Shown here piece after piece: positions 18,605 to 27,413 of a stretch of DNA of 42,627 nucleotides. Source of the stretch: Streptomyces albus subsp. albus (GTDB lineage: Bacteria > Actinomycetota > Actinomycetes > Streptomycetales > Streptomycetaceae); assembly GCF_000719865.1 (NCBI RefSeq), contig NZ_JOID01000039.1:1-42627 (forward strand). Reading direction: 5' to 3'. How positions within the stretch are numbered: position 1 is the stretch's first letter; each line of letters opens with the position of its first letter. Both the position numbers and the translations under genes were made by a program. The notes below the pieces were generated by a model. The model worked only from the letters and a program-made list of their open reading frames with translations. It was not told the origin of the DNA and searched no databases.

Positions 18605-19552
18605 CTACACCGTTTCGGCCGGCCCGGCCGCCGGCCCGGCTTCCGGCCCGGCCGCCGGCCTCGCCGCCGGCCCGGGGCCGCGTCGCCGGGCCGCCGGTAC
18701 CACGAGCGGTGTGCCGGTCTCCGGGTCGTCGATGACGCGGCAGGGGAGGCCGAACACCTCCTCCACGAGGTCCGCCGTCACGATCTCCGCGGGCGGCCCG
18801 GAGGCGACGATCCGCCCCTCGCGCATGGCGATGAGATGGGTGGCGTACCGGGCGGCGTGGTTGAGGTCGTGGAGGACGGCGACGAGGGTGCGGCCCTCCT
18901 CCTCGTGGAGGCGGGCGCACAGGTCCAGGATCTCGATCTGGTGGGCGAGGTCCAGGAAGGTCGTCGGCTCGTCGAGGAGCAGCAGCGGTGTCTGCTGCGC
19001 CAGGGCCATGGCGATCCACACGCGCTGCCGCTGCCCGCCGGAGAGTTCGTCCACGGTGCGGTCGGCGAGGTCGGTCACCCCCGTGGCGGCCATCGACTCG
19101 GCGACGACCCGCTCGTCCTCCGAGGACCACTGGCGCAGCAGCCCCTGGTGCGGATACCGGCCGCGGGAGACGAGCTCGGAGACGCCGATGCCGTCCGGGG
19201 CGATCGAGGACTGCGGCAGCAGACCGAGGGTGCGGGCCACCTGCTTCGCCGGCGTCGCGGAGATGTCCCGGCCGTCGAGCAGCACGCTGCCCGCCGCCGG
19301 CTTGAGCATCCGGGACAGCGCGCGCAGCAGGGTGGACTTGCCGCAGGCGTTGGGGCCGATGATGACGGTGAACGAGCGGTCGGGGATCGCGACGGTCAGA
19401 TCCTCGGCGACGGTCCGCCGGTCGTAGGCGAGCGTCAGCCCGCCGCCGCTCAGCCGGCTCGCGGTGCCCTCCGCCCCGGCCCGCCCGGTGTCCGGGATCT
19501 GCCCGGCGGGTTCCGTTGCCGTTCCCGTGTGCTGCCGCTGTCCCGCCCACAT
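18605..19552 (-). CDS. ferric-siderophore ABC transporter ATP-binding protein (FecE/FepC type)
   Basis: The protein has 315 residues and would power import of the ferric siderophore from the cytoplasmic face of the membrane. Walker A is GPNACGKST (residues 66-74), the Q-loop LGLLPQSSIAPDG, the signature LSGGQRQRVWIAMALAQQ, Walker B LLLLDEPTTFLDLAHQ and the switch histidine in VAVLHDLNHAARY. This is the usual set for iron-siderophore ATPases. The first 35 residues and the last 30 are low-complexity. I chose the ATG at 19552 (GGAG eight bases upstream); shorter starts are possible. It is the third gene of the importer operon, 116 bases after the second permease gene. Confidence 0.9.
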   Translation of the reverse strand: MWAGQRQHTGTATEPAGQIPDTGRAGAEGTASRLSGGGLTLAYDRRTVAEDLTVAIPDRSFTVIIGPNACGKSTLLRALSRMLKPAAGSVLLDGRDISATPAKQVARTLGLLPQSSIAPDGIGVSELVSRGRYPHQGLLRQWSSEDERVVAESMAATGVTDLADRTVDELSGGQRQRVWIAMALAQQTPLLLLDEPTTFLDLAHQIEILDLCARLHEEEGRTLVAVLHDLNHAARYATHLIAMREGRIVASGPPAEIVTADLVEEVFGLPCRVIDDPETGTPLVVPAARRRGPGPAARPAAGPEAGPAAGPAETV

Positions 19553-19668
19553 GTGCTGTGCTCCGTCCTCGCTGTGCTCGTCGCCCCGGCCGGACCCGGT
19601 CCCGTCCGCCCTGCCCGCCCGCGCCCCGCTCACTCCCGGGCCGCTCACCGCCGTGCCGCTCCTCCCGG

Positions 19669-20913
19669 TCACAGCAGTCCCGCCCGTCGCTGCCGGGCGA
19701 GCAGCCACACCAGGTAGCCGCCGCCGAGCAGGCCCGTCACCACGCCGACCGGCAACTGCCGCCCGCCGAAGGCGTTCTGCGCGGCCCAGTCGGCGACCAC
19801 CAGCAGCGCGGCCCCCATGCAGGCCGCCGGGAGCAGGTTGGGGCCGGGCGCTTTCGTGAGGCGTTTGGCGAGCTGTGGGGCGGTGAGCGCGACGAAGGCC
19901 ACCGGGCCGGCGCAGGCAGCGGCGAAGGAGGCCAGCGCCACGGCCGAGCCCAGCGCCACCAGCCGGACCCGTTCCACGGGGATGCCCAGGGCGTGCGCCG
20001 CGTCGTCGCCCATCTCGGCCATGCGCAGCGCCCGGCCGCAGCCGGCGACGGTCACGGGGAGCAGCACCGCCACCGCGATCAGCAGGGGCGTCACCTCGGG
20101 CCAGCCGCGCCCGTCCAGGCTGCCGGTCAGCCAGAGGACGGCGCGGGAGGCCTCCATCAGCTTCGCCCGGGTCAGCAGATAGCCGTTGACGCCGGTGAGC
20201 ATGGCCATCACACCGATGCCGATCAGCACGAGCCGCAGGCCGTGCAGCCCCTGCCGCCACGCCAGGGCGAAGATCAGCAGACCGGTGAGCAGCCCTCCGG
20301 CGACGGCACCGCCCGCCAGCGCGGCACTGCTGCCACCGGTGATGACGACGAGCAGCGCACCGGTCGAGGCGCCCTGCGTCAGTCCGAGCAGATCGGGACT
20401 GCCGAGCGGGTTGCGGACGACGGACTGGAACACCGCGCCCGACAGCGCCAGGGCCGCGCCGGCCAGCAGCGCCGCGATCACCCGGGGCAGGCGCAGTTCG
20501 TTCACGATGAAGTCCTGGGCGGGCGTGCCCGATCCGGCGACGGTGCGCAGCACCTCCACGGGGCCGATCGGGAAATCGCCGGTGCCGACGCTCAGCACGC
20601 CGACGGCCAGCGCGACCAGCAGGCAGCCGGCCGCCGCGACCACCGTCCGCGGGCGGTAGCGGAGGCTGACGGCGGGGAGCGGGCGCAGGGTGCGCAGCGT
20701 CCCGCCGAGCGGTGCGCGGGCCGTGCCCCGGCGCCACGGGCGCCGCGCGCGGGGCACGCCGCCCGGGCCGGCGGCACGGCCGGCTCCCCTGCCGCCGCGG
20801 CCCTCCGTGCCGGCGCCGGCTCCCGGACCTCCGCCGGCTGCCGTGCCGGCGACGGCTTCGCCCGTGCCGCTCCGCTCCGGTGCGGCCGTGTTCCGGGTCT
20901 CCGGGGTCTTCAT
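19669..20913 (-). CDS. ferric-siderophore ABC permease 2 (FecCD family)
   Basis: The protein has 414 residues with about nine or ten hydrophobic spans. FecCD landmarks are RLPRVIAALLAGAALALSGA, FQSVVRNPLGSPDLLGLTQG, GCGRALRMAEMGDDAAHALG and the C-terminal FGGRQLPVGVVTGLLGGGYL. It forms one half of the membrane channel with the protein encoded upstream. An N-terminal glycine/alanine-rich extension of about 75 residues precedes the first span and is longer than usual. The start overlaps the previous gene by 4 bases (ATGA at 20913-20910), showing translational coupling. Confidence 0.9.
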   Translation of the reverse strand: MKTPETRNTAAPERSGTGEAVAGTAAGGGPGAGAGTEGRGGRGAGRAAGPGGVPRARRPWRRGTARAPLGGTLRTLRPLPAVSLRYRPRTVVAAAGCLLVALAVGVLSVGTGDFPIGPVEVLRTVAGSGTPAQDFIVNELRLPRVIAALLAGAALALSGAVFQSVVRNPLGSPDLLGLTQGASTGALLVVITGGSSAALAGGAVAGGLLTGLLIFALAWRQGLHGLRLVLIGIGVMAMLTGVNGYLLTRAKLMEASRAVLWLTGSLDGRGWPEVTPLLIAVAVLLPVTVAGCGRALRMAEMGDDAAHALGIPVERVRLVALGSAVALASFAAACAGPVAFVALTAPQLAKRLTKAPGPNLLPAACMGAALLVVADWAAQNAFGGRQLPVGVVTGLLGGGYLVWLLARQRRAGLL

Positions 20914-21986
20914 GCTCCCGCCACCTTCCGGCGCCGCAGGACGTACAGGAACAGGGGCCCGCCGAGCACCGCCGTCACGATGCCGACCTGGAGCTCGCCG
21001 GGCCGCCCGAGGAGCCGCCCGAGCACGTCGGCGCCCAGCAGGAGCACCGGTGCGAGCACCGCGCAGTAGGGCAGCATCCAGCGCAGATCCGGGCCGGTCA
21101 GCGCCCGCACCAGGTGCGGGACCATGAGCCCGACGAAGACGATCGGCCCCGCGGCGGCGGTGGCCGCCCCGCACAGCAGGGTGACGGCGACGATGGAGGC
21201 GACCCGCACCCGGGCCGGCCGGGCGCCCAGGGCACGTGCCTGGTCGTCGCCGAGGGCCAGGGCGTTGAGCGGCCGGGCCAGCGCCAGCGCCACCAGCACC
21301 CCGGCGGCGATGAACGGCAGGACCTTCGTCACCGTGCCCGGCTGGGCGGAGGCGAGCGAGCCGACGGTCCAGAACCGCATCCGGTCCAGGGACACCGTGT
21401 CGAGGATCATCGCGGCGTTGACGTAGGAGTAGAGCGCGGCGTTGAGCGCGGCCCCGGCCAGCGCCAGCCGCGCCGGGGTCGCCCCGCGTCCGCCGCCGAC
21501 GGTGTAGACGAGGGCGGAGACGACGGCGGCGCCCGCCAGCGCGAACCACACATAGCCGGTGAAGGTGGTGACGCCGAGGAAGGTGATGGCGGTGACCACG
21601 GACGCCGAGGCGCCCGCGTTGATCCCCAGGATCCCGGGGTCGGCCAGCGGGTTGCGGGTGAGGGCCTGCATCACCCCGCCCGCCAGGCCGAGGGCGACGC
21701 CGACGAGCAGGCCGAGCAGGGTGCGCGGCAGCCGCATCCCGTGCACCACCTGATAGGCCGCGGCGTCGCTGTCGAACAGGCCGTGCCACACCTCGCCCGC
21801 CGTGAGCGGCCGGGCACCGAAGCCGAGGCTGAGCACCGTCAGCGCCAGCAGGAGGGCGAGCGCGGCCGCCAACCCCGCGGCGCGCAGGGCCTGTCGGGCA
21901 CCCGTGCGCCGTCCGGCCGGCGGACGGGGCGGCGGCGGAGCCGGGGCGGTGCTCCGCGTCGCCGGGGACGGCTCGGTGACTGACAC
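20910..21986 (-). CDS. ferric-siderophore ABC permease 1 (FecCD family)
   Basis: The protein has 358 residues, multi-spanning, with the FecCD signatures LPRTLLGLLVGVALGLAGGV, MQALTRNPLADPGILGINAG, GDDQARALGARPARVR, FVGLMVPHLVRALTG and GRPGELQVGIVTAVLGGPLF. It is the first gene of the leftward importer operon. The GTG start at 21986 has GGAG six bases upstream. Transcription starts from the divergent region that contains the 16-base iron palindrome, so expression should rise in iron shortage together with the binding protein on the other strand. Confidence 0.9.
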   Translation of the reverse strand: MSVTEPSPATRSTAPAPPPPRPPAGRRTGARQALRAAGLAAALALLLALTVLSLGFGARPLTAGEVWHGLFDSDAAAYQVVHGMRLPRTLLGLLVGVALGLAGGVMQALTRNPLADPGILGINAGASASVVTAITFLGVTTFTGYVWFALAGAAVVSALVYTVGGGRGATPARLALAGAALNAALYSYVNAAMILDTVSLDRMRFWTVGSLASAQPGTVTKVLPFIAAGVLVALALARPLNALALGDDQARALGARPARVRVASIVAVTLLCGAATAAAGPIVFVGLMVPHLVRALTGPDLRWMLPYCAVLAPVLLLGADVLGRLLGRPGELQVGIVTAVLGGPLFLYVLRRRKVAGA

Positions 21987-22045
21987 GTACGGCTCCGGTC
22001 GGGCCGGGGGGCGGGGAGAACCCGCACCCTTGGGCGGAAACTTTG

Positions 22046-22061
22046 GTTAGGTTAACCTAAC
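22046..22061. promoter_or_regulatory. divergent iron box of the importer locus
   Basis: GTTAGGTTAACCTAAC is a perfect 16-base palindrome made of iron-box half-sites, 60 bases from the permease start and 72 from the binding-protein start. The two halves are closer than in the standard 19-base box. Confidence 0.85.
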
Positions 22062-22133
22062 ATCTGCTGATCGGCCGCCGCGGTCTCCGCCGGCCTTCTC
22101 CGCATTCCTCCGCTCTGCACGAAAGGCACCACC

Positions 22134-23177
22134 ATGTCCAGGAATCGTCCCGCTTCTCCCTCCCGTCGCGGTCTGCTCGCCGCGACCGGCGCTCTCGGTC
22201 TCAGCGTTCTCCTGACGGCCTGCGGCGGCGACTCCGGCTCCTCCTCCGGCTCCTCGTCCGGCGCCGACGGCAAGGGTAAGCCGTGGTCCTTCACCGACGA
22301 CCGCAAGAAGAAGCTGAGCGCGGACAGCACCCCGCAGCGGATCGTCGCCTTCACCGGTACCGCCGCGGCCCTCGCCGACTTCGGCCTCAAGGACAAGATC
22401 GTGGGTGTCTTCGGCGAGACCACCCTCGAGGACGGCTCCGCCCACCCGCAGGCCGGCGACCTCGACGTGAAGAAGGTCGAGGTGCTCGGCAACGCCTGGG
22501 GCGAGTTCGACATCGAGAAGTACGCGGCACTCAACCCCGACCTGCTGGTCACCCACCAGTACGACAAGGGCTCGCTCTGGTACGTTCCCGAGGAGAGCGC
22601 GGACAAGATCGGCAAGGTCGCGCCCAGCGCCGCCGTGCAGGTCGCGAACGTCTCCCTGACCGAGCCCATCCAGCGCTACGCCGAACTGGCCGAATCCCTC
22701 GGCGCGGACCTGAAGTCGAAGCAGGTCACCGAGGGCAAGGCCCGCTTCGAGAAGGCCGCCGAGAAGCTGCGGAAGACCGCGAAGGCCAACGGCGGGCTGA
22801 AGGTCATGGCCGCCTCCGGCAGCGCCGACTACTTCTACGTCTCCACCCCGGGCCCCGCCGCCGACCTGAAGTACTTCGAGGAGCTGGGCGTCGAGTTCGT
22901 CACCCCGAAGGACGTCAAGGAGAGCGGCGGTTACTTCGAGAGCCTGAGCTGGGAGAACGCCGACAAGTACGACGCCGACCTGATCATCCTCGACAACCGC
23001 GGCACCGCGCTGCAGCCGAAGGACCTGGAGTCCAAGCCGACGTGGAAGAAGCTGGACGCGGTCGAGGCCGGCCAGGTCGTGGAGTGGGACCCGGTCCCGC
23101 GCTTCTCCTACCAGGGCGCCGCCCCGCTGCTGGAGAACCTGGCCGAGGCGATCGACGGGGCGAAGAAGCTCGACTGA
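22134..23177 (+). CDS. ferric-siderophore-binding lipoprotein
   Basis: The protein has 347 residues. The N-terminus has twin arginines (SRRGLLAATGALGLSV) and a lipobox LTAC with Cys30, so it is exported, possibly by Tat, and lipid-anchored outside the membrane. A serine/glycine linker leads into a class III solute-binding fold: PQRIVAFTGTAAALADFGLK, DKIVGVFGETTLEDGS, FDIEKYAALNPDLLVTHQYD and LWYVPEESADKIGKVAP. It would hand the ferric siderophore to the divergent permeases. GAAAGG precedes the ATG. It is divergently coupled to the permease/ATPase operon through the iron palindrome. Whether it is specific for ferrioxamines or is a generalist cannot be told from sequence alone. Confidence 0.9.
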   Translation: MSRNRPASPSRRGLLAATGALGLSVLLTACGGDSGSSSGSSSGADGKGKPWSFTDDRKKKLSADSTPQRIVAFTGTAAALADFGLKDKIVGVFGETTLEDGSAHPQAGDLDVKKVEVLGNAWGEFDIEKYAALNPDLLVTHQYDKGSLWYVPEESADKIGKVAPSAAVQVANVSLTEPIQRYAELAESLGADLKSKQVTEGKARFEKAAEKLRKTAKANGGLKVMAASGSADYFYVSTPGPAADLKYFEELGVEFVTPKDVKESGGYFESLSWENADKYDADLIILDNRGTALQPKDLESKPTWKKLDAVEAGQVVEWDPVPRFSYQGAAPLLENLAEAIDGAKKLD

Positions 23178-23195
23178 CGCTCCGTCCGGTTCCGG

Positions 23196-23221
23196 GCCGT
23201 GCCGGTGCACGGCGGCACGGC
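23196..23221 (+). terminator. hairpin terminator after the binding-protein gene
   Basis: A 9-bp stem GCCGTGCCG/CGGCACGGC with an 8-base loop lies 19 bases after the stop codon. No T tract follows. Confidence 0.55.
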
Positions 23222-23351
23222 GCGGGCCCGCCGGGTGGCACGCGGCCCGTCCGCGGCCCCGCCCCGGACGCGCCGGGGCCAGGCATGTCCGGGGCGCGCC
23301 CCGGGTGTTCTTCCGTGTCCGGGGCGGCCGTGCCCGTTTTCCCCGCACCTT

Positions 23352-23435
23352 CACGCCTCCGCGCCCACGCCTCCGCGCCCACGCCTCCGCGCCCACGCCT
23401 CCGCGCCCACGCCTCCGCGCCCACGCCTCCGCGTC
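23352..23435. repeat. 14-bp tandem repeat, 6 copies
   Basis: The unit CACGCCTCCGCGCC is repeated five times exactly and once with a single change, between the binding-protein terminator and the desA promoter. Confidence 0.95.
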
Positions 23436-23508
23436 CACGCCCCCGGGTCCGCGGGGGCGTGAAGCGCGTCTCCGGCCGATTCTCCGGCCGGGCGGCAGGT
23501 ATCCGCGG

Positions 23509-23564
23509 GTGACGGGGTGACGGGGTGACGGGGTGACGGGGTGACGGGGTGACGGGGTGGCGGG
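23509..23564. repeat. 8-bp tandem repeat, 7 copies
   Basis: GTGACGGG is repeated six times exactly, followed by one GTGGCGGG, ending about 49 bases before the desA iron box. Confidence 0.95.
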
Positions 23565-23612
23565 AAACCGCATGGCGGGAAAGCCCGGGGTGTGGAGTGA
23601 GGGCAGGTCAGG

Positions 23613-23631
23613 TTAGGTTAGGCTAACCTTT
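23613..23631 (+). promoter_or_regulatory. iron box of the desABCD operon
   Basis: TTAGGTTAGGCTAACCTTT matches the consensus TTAGGTTAGGCTAACCTAA at 17 of 19 positions and lies 31 bases before the desA start. An IdeR/DmdR-type repressor should close the biosynthetic operon when iron is sufficient. Confidence 0.9.
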
Positions 23632-23662
23632 ATCCCCGCCCCCCTCGACGGAGGACGTGCAC

Positions 23663-25255
23663 GTGAGTCTTCAGGGACCTCTCCCCGCCGCCCTGACCGG
23701 CGTGGCCGCACCGGCCGCCCCCACCGACCCCCGCTCCCATCTGCTGGGGAACGAGACGGCCGACGACTACCGGCGCCTGGTCACCGACGGCGTGGCGATG
23801 GTCGCCGGCGCGGTGGCCCGGACGGACCGCCCCTTCACCGGCGTCTCCCCGGACGAACTCGCCCCCCGCGTCGGCGCGATCGACCTCGACCGGCCCTTGG
23901 GCGACCCGGCCGCCGCCCTCGCCGAACTGGAGGAGGTGTACCTGCGCGACGCGGTCTACTTCCACCACCCCCGCTACCTCGCCCACCTCAACTGCCCGGT
24001 GGTGCTCCCCGCCCTCCTCGGCGAGGCCGTCCTCTCCGCCGTCAACTCCTCCCTGGACACCTGGGACCAGAGCGCCGGCGGCACCCTGATGGAACGTCAC
24101 GTCATCGACTGGACCGCCGGCCGCATCGGCCTCGGCCGCGCCGCCGACGGCATCTTCACCAGCGGCGGCACCCAGTCCAACCTCCAGGCCCTGCTGCTGG
24201 CCCGGGAGGAGAGCTGCCGGATGCTCCGGAAGAACCTCCCCGCCCCGGCACCACTCGCCGAGCTGCTGCCGCGGCTGCGCATCCTCACCTCCGAGGACAG
24301 CCACTTCTCCGTCCAGAAAAGTGCCAAACTCCTCGGCCTGGCCCCCGAATCCGTCATCCCCGTGCCCTCCGACCGCGACCGGCGGATGCGCGCCGACCTC
24401 CTCGCCCGCGAGATCGACCGCTGCTCGGCTGCCGACCTGACCGTCATGGCCGTGGTCGCCACCGCCGGAACCACCGACTTCGGTTCCATCGACCCGCTCC
24501 CCGCCATCGCCGCACTCTGCGAGGGCGCCGGCATCTGGATGCACGTGGACGCCGCCTACGGCTGCGGCCTCCTGGTCTCCCCGACCCGCCGCCATCTGCT
24601 CGACGGCATCGAACGGGCCTCGTCCGTCACCGTCGATTACCACAAGTCCTTCTTCCAGCCGGTCAGTTCGAGTGCCCTCCTGGTCCGCGACGGCGCCACG
24701 CTGCGCCACGCCACCTACTACGCGGACTACCTCAACCCGGCCCGCAGCGCGGAGCGGCGCATCCCGAACCAGGTCGACAAGAGCCTGCAGACCACGCGGC
24801 GGTTCGACGCCCTCAAAATGTGGCTGACGCTGCGCATCATGGGCGCCGACGCGGTGGGACGGCTCTTCGACGAGGTCGTCGATCTCGCCGCCGCGGCCTG
24901 GCGGGTGCTGGACGCCGACCCGCGCTTCGAGGTCGTCACCCAGCCGTCCCTGTCCACCCTGGTCTTCCGGTACGTACCGGCCGGCGGCGAGCACACCGAG
25001 GCCGGCCGGCGCCGGGCCGACCTGGCCAATCTGCACGCCCGCGAGGCCCTGGCGGCCTCCGGTGAGGCCCTGGTCGCCGGAACGGTCGTCGACGGCCGGC
25101 ACCACCTCAAATTCACCCTGCTCAACCCGCGCACCACGCTCGACGACATCCGCGCCGTGCTCGACCTCGTCGCCGCCCACGCCGACGACCACGCCGCCGC
25201 CCCGGAACGAGCGGCGGCAGCGGCCGGCCGCGCCGCCGGTTCGCCGGCCGTCTGA
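23663..25255 (+). CDS. desA: DesA-like PLP-dependent lysine decarboxylase
   Basis: The protein has 530 residues and would convert L-lysine to cadaverine, the first step of desferrioxamine synthesis. The segments [36 protein letters not shown] and [18 protein letters not shown] match DesA and other group II decarboxylases. The cofactor pocket has [11 protein letters not shown] and the PLP lysine K328 in [25 protein letters not shown] lies 8 bases before the GTG at 23663 but only 2 before the GTG at 23657, so I use the former. It opens the iron-boxed operon; 173 GC-rich bases separate it from desB, where two direct copies of CCCGGTCGCGGCCC occur. Confidence 0.93.
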   Translation: MSLQGPLPAALTGVAAPAAPTDPRSHLLGNETADDYRRLVTDGVAMVAGAVARTDRPFTGVSPDELAPRVGAIDLDRPLGDPAAALAELEEVYLRDAVYFHHPRYLAHLNCPVVLPALLGEAVLSAVNSSLDTWDQSAGGTLMERHVIDWTAGRIGLGRAADGIFTSGGTQSNLQALLLAREESCRMLRKNLPAPAPLAELLPRLRILTSEDSHFSVQKSAKLLGLAPESVIPVPSDRDRRMRADLLAREIDRCSAADLTVMAVVATAGTTDFGSIDPLPAIAALCEGAGIWMHVDAAYGCGLLVSPTRRHLLDGIERASSVTVDYHKSFFQPVSSSALLVRDGATLRHATYYADYLNPARSAERRIPNQVDKSLQTTRRFDALKMWLTLRIMGADAVGRLFDEVVDLAAAAWRVLDADPRFEVVTQPSLSTLVFRYVPAGGEHTEAGRRRADLANLHAREALAASGEALVAGTVVDGRHHLKFTLLNPRTTLDDIRAVLDLVAAHADDHAAAPERAAAAAGRAAGSPAV

Positions 25256-25428
25256 CAGCCGTCACCCGCCGGGCCGGAGCGACAGCCCAGCCGCGGCAGC
25301 CGGAACAGCCCCGGTCGCGGCCCGGCCCCGGTCGCGGCCCCGATCACGGCTCCGGCCGCAGCCCTCAGCCCGTCCGCCGGCCCGCCAGACTTCCAGACCT
25401 CCAGTCCTCACCCTCCACGGAGACCGAC

Positions 25429-26793
25429 GTGTCCGACACCAACAGCGCGCCCGCCACCACGACCGCGGCCGGAACACCCGCCGACCGGGCCCGTTCCGCC
25501 CCGCACGACCTCATCGGCATCGGCCTGGGCCCCTTCAACCTCGGCCTGGCCTGCCTCACCGAACCCGTCGCCGACCTGGACGCCCTCTTCCTGGAGAGCC
25601 GCCCCGAATTCTCCTGGCACCCCGGCATGATGCTGCCCGGCACGCATCTACAGACCCCGTTCATGGCCGACCTCGTGACCATGGCCGACCCCGCCTCGCC
25701 CTACTCCTTCCTCTGCTACCTGAAGGAGACCGGCCGGCTCTACCCCTTCTACATCCGGGAGAACTTCTACCCGCTGCGCTCGGAGTACGACGCCTACTGC
25801 CGCTGGGCCGCGGCCCGCCTCGGCACCCTCCGCTTCGGCCACGAGGTCACCTCGGTGACGTACGACGAGACCGACGGCCTCTACACCGTCCACGCCGTCC
25901 GCGCCGCCACCGGCGAACGCACCGAGCACCGGGCCCGCCACCTCGTCCTCGGCACCGGCACCTCGCCGTACGTCCCCGAGGTGTGCGAAGGCCTCGGCGG
26001 CGATGTCCTCCACAACTCCCGCTATCTGGAGCACAAGGAGGCGCTCCAGGCCAAGCGGAGCATCACGATCGTCGGCAGCGGCCAGAGCGCCGCCGAGATC
26101 TACCACGAACTGCTCTCCGAGACCGGCACCCACGGCTACCGGCTCGACTGGATCACCCGCTCCCCGCGCTTCTTCCCGCTCGAATACACCAAGCTCACCC
26201 TGGAGATGACTTCCCCCGAGTACGTGGACTACTTCCACGCCCTCCCCGAGGACACCCGCCACCGGCTGGCGGAGGAGCAGAAGCCGCTCTACAAGGGCAT
26301 CAACTCCGATCTCATCAACGCCATCTACGACCTGCTCTACGAGAAGAGCGCCGCAGGCCCCGTCCCGACCCGGCTCATCAGCAACACGGCGCTCACCGAC
26401 GCCGCGTACGACGAGTCCACCGGCACCTACACCCTCGGGCTCCACCAGCGGGAACAGGACCGCGCGTTCTCGCTCACCACCGAAGGATTGATCCTCGCCA
26501 CCGGCTACGGCTACCGGCTCCCCGCCTTCCTCGACGGCATCCGCGACCGGCTGCGCTTCGACAGCCGCGGACGCCTCGACCCGGCCCGCGACTACAGCGT
26601 CGACCTCGACGGCCGCGGCGTGTTCCTGCAGAACGGCGCCGTCCACGCGCACAGCGTCACCTCGCCCGACCTGGGCATGGGCCCGTACCGCAACTCCTGC
26701 ATCATCCGGGACGTCCTCGGCCGCGAGGTCTACCCGGTCGAGAAGTCCTTCACCTTCCAGGACTTCTCCGCCCCCGAGGGGAGCCCGGCATGA
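25429..26793 (+). CDS. desB: DesB-like cadaverine N-monooxygenase
   Basis: The protein has 454 residues and is an FAD- and NADPH-dependent N-hydroxylating monooxygenase of the lysine/ornithine 6-monooxygenase family. It would make N-hydroxycadaverine. The FAD motif is [12 protein letters not shown] (residues 30-41), the NADPH motif [15 protein letters not shown] (about 215-229) and the late ATGYGYRLP motif near 357. [20 protein letters not shown] is also typical. The GTG start has GGAG six bases upstream. It overlaps desC by 4 bases. The N-terminal 25 residues are T/A-rich and not part of the fold. Confidence 0.93.
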   Translation: MSDTNSAPATTTAAGTPADRARSAPHDLIGIGLGPFNLGLACLTEPVADLDALFLESRPEFSWHPGMMLPGTHLQTPFMADLVTMADPASPYSFLCYLKETGRLYPFYIRENFYPLRSEYDAYCRWAAARLGTLRFGHEVTSVTYDETDGLYTVHAVRAATGERTEHRARHLVLGTGTSPYVPEVCEGLGGDVLHNSRYLEHKEALQAKRSITIVGSGQSAAEIYHELLSETGTHGYRLDWITRSPRFFPLEYTKLTLEMTSPEYVDYFHALPEDTRHRLAEEQKPLYKGINSDLINAIYDLLYEKSAAGPVPTRLISNTALTDAAYDESTGTYTLGLHQREQDRAFSLTTEGLILATGYGYRLPAFLDGIRDRLRFDSRGRLDPARDYSVDLDGRGVFLQNGAVHAHSVTSPDLGMGPYRNSCIIRDVLGREVYPVEKSFTFQDFSAPEGSPA

Positions 26794-27413
26794 GCGCCGC
26801 CCCGGCCCACGGCCCCGGCTCCCGCGCCCCCGTGTTCCGCCGCGAGGACCCCCGGCTCGGCGAGTTCGCCGTCGTCCCCCTCGACCCGCACGCCGACGCC
26901 GCCCTGCTGCACCGCTGGGTGACGGACCCCAAGGCCGCCTTCTGGCTGATGGGGGACGCGGACGAGAAGGACGTGGCCGAGGAGTACGAGCGCATCGCGG
27001 CCCACCCGCACCACGACGCCTTCCTCGGCCTCCACCGGGGCCGGCCCGCCTTCCTCGTCGAGCGCTACGACCCCGCGCACGTGGAACTCGCCGGGCTCTA
27101 CGACGCGCGGCCCGGTGACGTCGGCATGCACTTCCTCACCGCGCCCCTCACCGCGACCGGCGGCACCCCCGCGACTCCCGTGCACGGCCTCACCCTCGCC
27201 GTGATCACCACCGTCATGGCGATGCTGTTCGACGACCCGGCGGCGCGACGGGTCGTCGTCGAGCCGGACGTCCGCAACACCGCCGTCCACCGGCTGAACG
27301 CCGCCGTCGGCTTCGAGACCGTCACCACCATCGCCAAACCGGAGAAGGACGCCCTGCTGAGCGTCTGCACCCGCGACCGGTTCGCAGCAGCCGTACGAGG
27401 AGCAGCCACATGA
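26790..27413 (+). CDS. desC: DesC-like N-hydroxycadaverine acyltransferase
   Basis: The protein has 207 residues and belongs to the siderophore N-acyltransferase branch of GNAT enzymes (AlcB/IucB/MbtK-like). It transfers an acyl group, usually succinyl or acetyl from CoA, to N-hydroxycadaverine to form the hydroxamate. Landmarks are [60 protein letters not shown] and [20 protein letters not shown]. It begins inside the ATGA overlap with desB and ends inside the ATGA overlap with desD. DesC enzymes are known to accept several acyl-CoAs, which matters because a second acyltransferase closes the operon. Confidence 0.92.
   Translation: MSAAPAHGPGSRAPVFRREDPRLGEFAVVPLDPHADAALLHRWVTDPKAAFWLMGDADEKDVAEEYERIAAHPHHDAFLGLHRGRPAFLVERYDPAHVELAGLYDARPGDVGMHFLTAPLTATGGTPATPVHGLTLAVITTVMAMLFDDPAARRVVVEPDVRNTAVHRLNAAVGFETVTTIAKPEKDALLSVCTRDRFAAAVRGAAT

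Noticed and set aside
18237..21789. Very long minus-strand open frames running through several importer genes
   Set aside because: They join unrelated frames of the ATPase and permease genes; the true genes start at 19552, 20913 and 21986.
22046..22061. Zur- or NikR-type operator instead of an iron box
   Set aside because: The TTAGGTTA half-site and the iron-transport genes on both sides fit the IdeR/DmdR type better.
23657..23662. desA start at the GTG at 23657
   Set aside because: The ribosome site GGAGG would be only two bases away; the GTG at 23663 has the normal distance.
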